A stretch of DNA of 64,000 nucleotides from Rufibacter hautae (GTDB lineage Bacteria; Bacteroidota; Bacteroidia; Cytophagales; Hymenobacteraceae), in NCBI RefSeq assembly GCF_008271695.1, contig NZ_VKKY01000002.1, positions 620,001 through 684,000 on the forward strand, given 5' to 3'. Under the pieces are notes generated by a model. The model saw nothing but the letters and a program-made list of their open reading frames with translations. It was not told where the DNA came from and ran no database searches. Positions 56,770-62,428 of this stretch are shown here, piece by piece (position 1 is the first letter of the stretch; every line of letters starts with the position of its first letter). The translations under genes and the position numbers were made by a program.

Positions 56770-57496
56770 AGCGGCAGTATTTCTTTATATATTTTTTGTT
56801 GAAATGGACTGGGAATGATATTGTTCCGTTTATGGCAATTCCATCATAGGTCGCAGGTTCTAATTTAGGAAAAGTGCTTATAATCCTTAATAATTCCACT
56901 TCTGCCTCAAGATTAGCCATAAATTCTATTTTATTCTTATAAATTTCTCCGGCTTCATTTACAAACAAAGTAACATAAGGGATGGGGTAGTCCTTTATAT
57001 TAAATTTTTTTATAAGCTTCTCATCCATTTCACAATAGATTAATTTAATCAAACCCGCATATCCTTTAGAATAAGTAACATCTCGGTCACCTTTACCCAA
57101 TTTATCTAAATTTTTAGCTTCTAATTTTGTCCTTTCAAAAATATCTTCTCCGAATTTGATTTTGATAATAGGTATAACATAGCTACTGTAACAATCATAA
57201 AATTCGCTTGTTTTACCATCTACAACTAGGCAATGAATATTATATTTCTTCAATAATATTCTGGAAAAGGTCTTTGACTTACCTTGCCCATCATTTCTCA
57301 AAACAAGTTTGTATTTATTGTTACTAATGTCTCGTTGTGCAGCCTTTTGAGCTGTTTTGCAAGGATTTATTCCAATTACAGTTGAGTCTTCGGCATAATC
57401 GTAAACTTCTATATTAACGATAGAAGTAGATATTGTATCCTGTGCTTGGAGGTTCCAACTTATTAAAATCAAAAATACAAATTTGAATACCTTCAT
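56768..57496 (-). CDS. cassette 5: exported protein with TonB C-terminal-like domain
   Basis: 242 aa with a signal peptide (MKVFKFVFLILISWNLQAQ). The last ~80 residues (IYKNKIEFMANLEAEVELLRIISTFPKLEPATYDGIAINGTISFPVHF) follow the TonB_C pattern of an alpha/beta unit ending in a 'G..I.GTI.FPV.F' strand, often seen in Bacteroidota secreted proteins unrelated to siderophore transport. The front half is unrecognised. The stop codon is inside site 5. Confidence 0.78.
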   Translation of the reverse strand: MKVFKFVFLILISWNLQAQDTISTSIVNIEVYDYAEDSTVIGINPCKTAQKAAQRDISNNKYKLVLRNDGQGKSKTFSRILLKKYNIHCLVVDGKTSEFYDCYSSYVIPIIKIKFGEDIFERTKLEAKNLDKLGKGDRDVTYSKGYAGLIKLIYCEMDEKLIKKFNIKDYPIPYVTLFVNEAGEIYKNKIEFMANLEAEVELLRIISTFPKLEPATYDGIAINGTISFPVHFNKKYIKKYCR

Positions 57497-57514
57497 TTAT
57501 TAATAATTGCCGCT

Positions 57515-57638
57515 AACGGCCTCGTGTAAAAGGTCGGCTGGGAGACTGAAACGCAGTTTCACGTCGGACGGCTGACCGCTTACAGGTAGAGATGGAACGT
57601 CGGCCGCGAGGAAACCCAGCTGCCTTTTACACATTGTT
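57515..57638 (-). repeat. attC-like site 4 (long, 124 bp)
   Basis: AACGGCCTC ... CATTGTT ends with outer arms GTGTAAAAGG / CCTTTTACAC and CTGGG/CCCAG. The centre is extended and contains its own GAAAC-GCA-GTTTC hairpin and a CGTCGGCCG remnant. The right box GTTACCCGC matches the start of cassette 4 (GCGGGTAAC) inverted. About twice the usual length. Confidence 0.85.
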
Positions 57639-57985
57639 ACCCGCTGTTGTTCTTTTACTTCTGCTTCTCCAGCAGATTCCTCTTTTCCTAGTTTTGCTCT
57701 GATTTCGGAAAAAGAGGTCAGAAACGCAACTCTTTCTTTTTTGTCAATTCCCGATTCTGTCGGTCAGATTCGGTGTTTTCCGTTTTTGGCCTTTTTTCAG
57801 GAAATCAGCCCGAAAACGCCCGCAGGTTCGTCCGTCCGTTTGCTCGCATTGATGATAAAATCTTCCCGCACATTTTGCGTCCGTCGGTTTGGCGTTGCTG
57901 AGACTAATCTAATTCTTTTTCTTATTTCTGAAGTCGGCAAGGTTTTCCTGCGCGATTCCAGAATTTAAATTTATCAATTGCGGGT
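57639..57985 (-). other. cassette 4, without a minus-strand gene
   Basis: About 347 bases of non-attC sequence with no cassette-sense ORF above ~60 codons. It contains a dispersed palindrome (57781-57818) and two stretches similar to cassette 1: GAAACGCAACTCTTTCTTTT (57721) and CGCATTGATGATAAAATC (57845). The plus-strand ORF here is judged spurious. Confidence 0.65.
57781..57818. repeat. interspersed palindromic repeat, copy 14 (inside cassette 4)
   Basis: CGTTTTTGGCCTTTTTTC / GGAAATCAGCCCGAAAACG. Confidence 0.6.
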
Positions 57986-58046
57986 AACGGCCTCGTGCAT
58001 GAGGCGTGCTAGGCCGTCGGCCGTAGCATGACTTATGCACAATGTT
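57986..58046 (-). repeat. attC-like site 3
   Basis: 61 bp, AACGGCCTCGTGCATGAGG ... CTTATGCACAATGTT; centre GGCCGTCGGCC. The right box GTTGGGTGG matches the start of cassette 3 (CCACCCAAC) inverted. Confidence 0.9.
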
Positions 58047-58059
58047 GGGTGGTGTAATT

Positions 58060-58767
58060 TTATTTTAGTGTTAAGCTATTCAGTATTTCCTTTAATTCAC
58101 TTCTACTAATCTTTACTGTGCCGCTTGTAAATAGAGCTAACTGTTTCCAGCAATGGTATTCATTGTCTTCTATACAGCTGTTTCTGTTTATCATGTATAC
58201 CCCTGCGTCGTGCTTATCCAGTTCATTAGGAATGAAAACCCTCTTGAAAGTCGAATCTGTGGTTGATACGGTAAAATCATGCTGTAAAAGCTCTTTGGGT
58301 AGTCGAAACTCATATTCCAAAGTAGAATCTTTTATGGCAAAATATCGCCTGTAGAGGTCGCGGTCTATATTCAAAGAACAGGAATCACTATTGATGCATT
58401 CTCTGGCCTTATAAGTTGCTAAATAAGTGGAGTCATCCTTTTTTACTACAGATTCAAGAGTTGGACTTGGTTTTAATATGGAGAACAAGGGGCCAAATGA
58501 TTCATCCATATGCCACTCTTCCAATTGAATGTACTCTTCAGGTGATAGAGTTAGCTTCGGGGAGTAAGCGCCATATTCAAAGGTAAATTCAAACCCATCA
58601 CCAATTATTTTTGCTCTATAGGAATCAACGCTTTCCTGCGGTTGTACTTTGCTTCCCTTAGGTACAGTAATGGTGAACTCACCTAAATCCATAGTCTGCC
58701 AAACACCAGGCTTAGGGGATATGCAGGAAGAAAGACCTAAGAGAAGTATGGCACCTATTATTTTCAT
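58060..58767 (-). CDS. cassette 3 lipoprotein, unknown function
   Basis: 235 aa from the ATG at 58767 (MKIIGAILLLGLSSC, lipid Cys at residue 15); the 24 in-frame codons before it are attC-like site 2 and were rejected. The mature protein has a long beta-rich domain (WQTMDLGEFTITVPKGSKVQP ... GFEFTFEYGAYSPK) with two later Cys pairs (ECINSDSC and SCIEDNEYHC). It ends with a helix KISRSELKEILNSL. No family recognised. Its first half resembles small surface lipoproteins with a PsbP/lipocalin-like start, a guess only. Confidence 0.76.
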   Translation of the reverse strand: MKIIGAILLLGLSSCISPKPGVWQTMDLGEFTITVPKGSKVQPQESVDSYRAKIIGDGFEFTFEYGAYSPKLTLSPEEYIQLEEWHMDESFGPLFSILKPSPTLESVVKKDDSTYLATYKARECINSDSCSLNIDRDLYRRYFAIKDSTLEYEFRLPKELLQHDFTVSTTDSTFKRVFIPNELDKHDAGVYMINRNSCIEDNEYHCWKQLALFTSGTVKISRSELKEILNSLTLK

Positions 58768-58785
58768 TTGTTTTTTATACCACCC

Positions 58786-58845
58786 AACGTCTAGTGCATG
58801 AGACGTGCTAGGCCGTCGGCCGTAGCATGGCTTATGCACCTTGTT
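58786..58845 (-). repeat. attC-like site 2
   Basis: 60 bp, AACGTCTAGTGCATGAGACG ... CTTATGCACCTTGTT; centre GGCCGTCGGCC; very close to site 12. The right box GTTGTGCG matches the start of cassette 2 (CGCACAAC) inverted. Confidence 0.9.
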
Positions 58846-58854
58846 GTGCGACGT

Positions 58855-59381
58855 TCATTTTTCAAACGTTATTTTTAATGTAGCATCTCTGCCAGAACTA
58901 AAGTCTATCATTAAATCATTAGAAGTGGTTCTTTGGTATAATTCGATTTCAGGTGCGATATTTTCTGTCCCTGCCCAACAAGCAACGAACTCAACCTTTT
59001 CACCACGCTCACATAAGTCTTTTATCAATGAGTAGAGTTTTTGCGTGTCTTCCGCAAAGGCATTGTCATGGCTGATTGTTTCTTCAATTTCTTCAATGTT
59101 GTCTTCATGTTGGAAGTAATCCCTGTACTCTTCTGGCACATGCTTACTTCTTTTCATAGCATTCCTTATCCCAAAGCTAATTTCTTCTGGAATAGCGTCT
59201 ATGCCGAATCCACAACCGCATCCTTCTCTTCTGTGCCAACAAAATAGATATTCTCTGTAGTAAAAGTCGTAGGTGAAAATTCAGTTTTATCTGCCTTTTC
59301 TAGGAAGAACTCTGGGTTTCCTTGGTCAAACATTATTTCTGACAAAGCTACATCAGTCCCTATATAGCACATTACGCACAT
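58855..59381 (-). pseudogene. cassette 2 gene, broken by a frameshift
   Basis: Two minus-strand frames join into one protein. The first (from 59381) reads MCVMCYIGTDVALSEIMF ... NIYFVGT and would stop at 59199. The second frame, one base back, picks up at about 59225 as REGCGCGFGIDAIPEEISFG and continues into KRSKHVPEEYRDYFQHED ... TFEK, ending at 58855. The junction restores a Gly/Cys-rich GCGCGFG motif next to YFVG, and the N-terminal CVMC pair fits the same metal-binding or structural theme. A one-base deletion near 59214-59230 is the simplest explanation. A sequencing error cannot be excluded. Start 27 bases after site 1. Confidence 0.75.
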
Positions 59382-59408
59382 AGAATTCTTTTATTTTGAA
59401 TGACGCAC

Positions 59409-59468
59409 AACGGGCCGCGGCTAAATGCTGGGCGAGGCGTCGGCCGAGACTGGCATTTAGCTGATGTT
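59409..59468 (-). repeat. attC-like site 1 (nearest the integrase)
   Basis: 60 bp, AACGGGCCGCGGCTAAATGC ... GCATTTAGCTGATGTT; arms CTAAATGC/GCATTTAG; centre GGCGTCGGCC (one base off the common form). The right box GTTGTGCGCC matches GGCGCACAAC at 59782-59791, marking the start of cassette 1. Confidence 0.9.
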
Positions 59469-59502
59469 GTGCGCCGGTGACCTTACACGCATTGCCACTT
59501 TC

Positions 59503-59541
59503 CCGTTTTTCCCTCTTTTCGGGAAAACAGAGCAAAAACAG
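59503..59541. repeat. interspersed palindromic repeat, copy 15 (inside cassette 1)
   Basis: CCGTTTTTCCCTCTTTTC / GGGAAAACAGAGCAAAAACAG. Confidence 0.6.
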
Positions 59542-59579
59542 TTTGTCTACGATTCCAGCTTTTATTTTTTCCCTTTATC

Positions 59580-59618
59580 CGCTTTTGGGCTAATTTCCGG
59601 AAAACAAGCCGGAAACGC
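59580..59618. repeat. interspersed palindromic repeat, copy 16 (inside cassette 1)
   Basis: CGCTTTTGGGCTAATTTCC / GGAAAACAAGCCGGAAACGC. Confidence 0.6.
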
Positions 59619-59778
59619 AATTCTGTCTTTTCGGTCAACTTTCGCGCATTGCTGATAAACTCTACTGCTCAAACGCAACGAAAACTTAACTTCTGCCGAG
59701 CCTTTAAATTCGTCCGGAGGTCATCTTCTGGGGTAGGGATTTGGTGCTTCTTCTTTGGTTGCGGATGAAAACTCTCTC

Positions 59779-59943
59779 ACTGGCGCACAACTACTGTGTA
59801 TAAGGAGCAGTTCCGGTTATTGGTACTTTGGTTGGAGTCACGGATACTACTTCCCGCCGCCCCATTCTACCATATTTCGGCCCTAAACATTTTCGCAAAA
59901 TACAACTTTCCACAATATACCTGCTAGTGAATATAGCCATTAC
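59779..59943 (-). other. attI-like recombination region between integrase and first cassette
   Basis: The + strand sequence CACTGGCGCACAAC ending at 59791 is the inverse of the right box of attC-like site 1 (13 of 14 bases), as expected where the first cassette joins a primary attachment site. The 152 bases from there to the integrase stop show no palindrome of attC type, so this side is attI-like and not another cassette. The precise extent of the site is unknown. Confidence 0.6.
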
Positions 59944-61398
59944 TCACAGATTGTCCAGCGGGCTGGTTATACCCTGTAGGCCGTGGCTGGTGATGTGGGT
60001 GTAGATCTCGGTGGTCTTGCTGGACCTGTGCCCCAGCAGCGCCTGTATGTAGCGCAGGTCAGTCCCCTGCTCCAGCAGGTGGGTGGCAAAGGAGTGGCGG
60101 AGGGAGTGGGGCGTGGCCTTCCTCTCTACCCCGGATTTGGACAGGCAGGCGTTGAACACGTGGCGGATGCTGTCAGCGGTGTACTGGCCGCCCTGCGGTC
60201 CCTCGAAGAGCCATACCTTAGGCCGGTGCTCCCGGTAATAGGCCCTCAGGCTCTCCAGCAGCTTCTTGGAGAGCAGGGTGGTGCGGTCCTTCTGGCCCTT
60301 GCCGCCCCTAATCAGCAGCAGGTTTCGCTCCTTCTGCACGTCCGTTATCCTCAGGTTAATAACCTCGCCAATCCGGAGCCCTCCGGCGTAAAGCAACTGC
60401 AGCAGGCAACGGTGCTTCAGGTTCTGGGTGGCCGAGAGAATTTTGGCCACTTCTTCCTTGCTGAGGACCGTAGGCAGCCGCTCCGCTTTCCCCGGCCGCT
60501 CCACCTGGCTCAGGTCCAGCCCGTGGCGGCCCAGCACCCGCTGGAAGTAGAACTTGACGGCGTTGATGCTCTGGTTGACAAAGGAGAAGGAGTATGCCTG
60601 GCTCTGCACCATCTGCCGGTGGTAGCGGTTTACCTCCTCTGACGCGAAGGCGTTGATCTCCTCCAGCCCTTGTTCCCGATGGGTGTTCAGGAAACGCACC
60701 AGCAGGGAGTGGTAGGTGCGGATGGTGCTCAGGGAGTAGTTCAGCAGTTGCAGCTTCTCCAGGTAAGCCAGTGGGCAGGTGAGATAGCCGACGTCCTTGC
60801 GGTAGGTCTGTTCCCACAGCCGGCGCATCACGGCCATGTCCTTCACCTTCACCGTCCCGGCCAACCAGACGCACGCTGTGCTTTCCAGGCAGTCCAGGAG
60901 TCGGTGCATCTCCCCCGAGCCGGTTCCCAGAGCAAAGCACCGCTCCTCCGGGAGCCACACACAGGAATCACCAGCCTTCAGCTTCCGGTAAATACCGGCA
61001 TCATAGGCAAAACTCACCTGCAGTACCTCTTTCCCTTGGTGCAGCAGTGGCTGCAGGCGCACTACCGGCAGGTCTGGCAGCTTTCCAAGCGGCTCCGCGT
61101 GCCTGCTTTCCCCTTTCACCGTCGCACCCAAGTCCGGGCGCAGCCGCCTGGGCCGGTTCAGGTAGCGCGTGTCCACCAGGGCGATCCCTTGGAAGGCCTG
61201 GTGCAGCCGCTCGACGGTCTGCGGGGTCCTTTGTGCTACGTAGCACTTGTAGGTCTTGCTGTATTTGGCCGCGCCGCACTCCTTCAGCCTTCTTGAGATG
61301 CGCGGGTTCGGCTTGTGCCAGATGCGGATGAAGGGCTTACCCGCATGCTCCAGGGGGTTGAGGTACAGGACAGGGGCGGAGGTAGTTTGCTGGTACAT
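59944..61398 (-). CDS. tyrosine recombinase of the cassette array, non-IntI type
   Basis: A 484-aa tyrosine recombinase. Residues 8-73 and 111-179 are two diverged copies of one module (VLYLNPLEHAGKPF... and VVRLQPLLHQGKEV..., each ending in a short helix), probably DNA-binding. A SAM-like core-binding domain follows (~205-300), then the catalytic domain with Arg342 (GLRIGE), Lys367 (GGKGQKD), His431/Arg434 (HSLRHS), His457 (LLGHRS) and Tyr466 (IYTHI). The C-terminus LQGITSPLDNL resembles the SPLD end of IntI and related recombinases. The ~30-residue insertion between the Arg and His-x-x-Arg boxes that defines IntI is absent. It points toward the cassettes, in the same direction as their genes. 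The coding region is visibly richer in G+C than the array. Confidence 0.92.
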   Translation of the reverse strand: MYQQTTSAPVLYLNPLEHAGKPFIRIWHKPNPRISRRLKECGAAKYSKTYKCYVAQRTPQTVERLHQAFQGIALVDTRYLNRPRRLRPDLGATVKGESRHAEPLGKLPDLPVVRLQPLLHQGKEVLQVSFAYDAGIYRKLKAGDSCVWLPEERCFALGTGSGEMHRLLDCLESTACVWLAGTVKVKDMAVMRRLWEQTYRKDVGYLTCPLAYLEKLQLLNYSLSTIRTYHSLLVRFLNTHREQGLEEINAFASEEVNRYHRQMVQSQAYSFSFVNQSINAVKFYFQRVLGRHGLDLSQVERPGKAERLPTVLSKEEVAKILSATQNLKHRCLLQLLYAGGLRIGEVINLRITDVQKERNLLLIRGGKGQKDRTTLLSKKLLESLRAYYREHRPKVWLFEGPQGGQYTADSIRHVFNACLSKSGVERKATPHSLRHSFATHLLEQGTDLRYIQALLGHRSSKTTEIYTHITSHGLQGITSPLDNL

Positions 61399-61456
61399 AG
61401 TTCTTTGGCTTTAAAGTACCAATGTAGCACCCAGCGCAGACTTAGCCGTAAACTAC

Positions 61457-61524
61457 CCGTATATGTCCGTATGTATCCGGATAATCCGGGTATAAGCGCA
61501 TATATTCGGATAATAGCGCATATG
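61457..61524. repeat. seven 10-bp-phased short repeats in the integrase/zinc-ribbon divergent region
   Basis: From 61457 a CG-containing tetramer recurs exactly every 10 bases (CCGT, CCGT, CCGG, CGGG, CGCA, CGGA, CGCA), each followed by an AT-rich hexamer. The last unit, AGCGCATATG, contains the start codon of the downstream gene. Helical phasing suggests cooperative protein binding or curved DNA controlling the divergent pair. Confidence 0.7.
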
Positions 61525-61899
61525 GTTGAAAAAGGGAAATTATGCGGCCACTGCGGGGAGCCCCTCGCGGGCCGGGCGGACAAGCGGTTCTGCTCCGACC
61601 AGTGCCGGGCAAGGTCTGGGAACAAACGGAAGTTGGAGGACCGGGGCGAGCGACTGATTCGGGAGGTGAACAATGCCCTGCGCCGGAACCGGCTCATACT
61701 GCAGCGGTTCAGCCCCGAGGGAAAGACCACCCTCCGGCGGGAGGCGCTACTGCAGGCGGGGTTCGACTTTCGGTATTTCACCCACCTCTACCGCACTCAG
61801 AAGGGCAGCACCTACCACTTCTGCTACGACTACGGCTACCTGCTGCTCCCCGAGGAGAAGATGCTCATCGTCAACCACCAGGCCTATATGGACAGGTAA
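61522..61899 (+). CDS. small zinc-ribbon protein divergent from the integrase
   Basis: 125 aa from the ATG at 61522 (MVEKGKLCGHCGEPLAGRADKRFCSDQCRA). It has a treble-clef/zinc-ribbon CxxC...CxxxC at residues ~8-29, a basic helix (RARSGNKRKLEDRGERLIREVNNALRRNRLIL) and a C-terminal domain FSPEGKTTLRREALLQAGFDFRYFTHLYRTQKGSTYHFCYDYGYLLL, a pattern I associate with a widespread small Bacteroidota family of unknown role. It starts directly at the end of the phased repeats, leaving no leader of normal length. Upstream in-frame codons read through the repeats and were rejected. Its G+C content resembles the integrase's, so the pair may travel together. Confidence 0.82.
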   Translation: MVEKGKLCGHCGEPLAGRADKRFCSDQCRARSGNKRKLEDRGERLIREVNNALRRNRLILQRFSPEGKTTLRREALLQAGFDFRYFTHLYRTQKGSTYHFCYDYGYLLLPEEKMLIVNHQAYMDR

Positions 61900-62065
61900 G
61901 AAGCCCATAATCATCCATATGGTTAACTGAGAATTATTCGCATATCTTATAATGCCTCTTATGTTAATTGAAGGGTCAGAATGACCCAGAAATTGGAAGG
62001 AGGGGTATAAGTAATTGTAGCTTGTATTTTGAGGGCGGGGGGAGTGTTCCCCTGATAGAAAAGCC

Positions 62066-62230
62066 CTAGCTAAGAACTAGTGGGTCGGTTTTTGGATTGG
62101 CACCTTTTTGAATGAGTTCAATAGCGCAGAAAGTGCCACCTCCTCTTGAAAGTGTTGTTTGCCGGTTCATCACCCGATAAAGATGAGTAGCAGCCTTCTT
62201 TGTTAAGCGCATACGTAATGATTGAGCCAT
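62066..62230 (-). CDS. possible small basic protein
   Basis: 54 codons starting MAQSLRMRLTKKAATHLYRV and ending TDPLVLS, preceded by GAAGG 10 bases before the ATG. It is strongly basic at the N-terminus. There is no homology I recognise. It is the only coding candidate in the 530-bp gap 61900-62428. Confidence 0.35.
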   Translation of the reverse strand: MAQSLRMRLTKKAATHLYRVMNRQTTLSRGGGTFCAIELIQKGANPKTDPLVLS

Positions 62231-62428
62231 TTGTATGATTTCCTTCGCAGCTACTATTTGCTATACTTGAGGCGAATGTAGGCTACAATACCTGGTCAAA
62301 TAAACTGCAAACGGGATAGCTGAAGTAGGGTTGTTTTGAAATAAAAATGCTTACGCATAAGTCTACCAAAGCTCATATCTTGAACTCAAAAACCTCGTAA
62401 AAATAGTCTGCTTGCTTTTATGACACAA

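Larger units (their letters stand above)
59469..59788 (-). other. cassette 1, without a gene
   Basis: About 320 bases between attC-like site 1 and the attI-like point. No cassette-sense ORF is present. It carries two dispersed palindromes (59503-59541, 59580-59618) and segments similar to cassette 4 (GGAAACGCAATTCTGTCTTT at 59611; CGCATTGCTGATAAACTC at 59645). Confidence 0.65.

Noticed and set aside
57741-57968. 75-aa plus-strand ORF in cassette 4
   Set aside because: Opposite strand to all cassette genes, overlaps the dispersed palindrome, no recognisable protein features.
51328-59468. Repeats read as a CRISPR array
   Set aside because: Spacing is 350-1060 bases with genes between, the repeats are 45-124 bp imperfect palindromes, and no cas genes are present.
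59944-61398. Calling the recombinase a standard IntI integron integrase
   Set aside because: The SPLD-type C-terminus is suggestive, but the IntI-specific insertion between the Arg box and the His-x-x-Arg box is missing and the N-terminus is ~180 residues longer.
61315-61521. Upstream extension of the zinc-ribbon gene
   Set aside because: The frame is open but runs through the phased repeats and overlaps the integrase N-terminus antisense; the protein pattern begins at MVEKGKLCGHCG.
51328-61899. Insertion sequence or composite transposon
   Set aside because: No DDE or HUH transposase and no pair of long terminal repeats around the region; the short palindromes match cassette by cassette instead.
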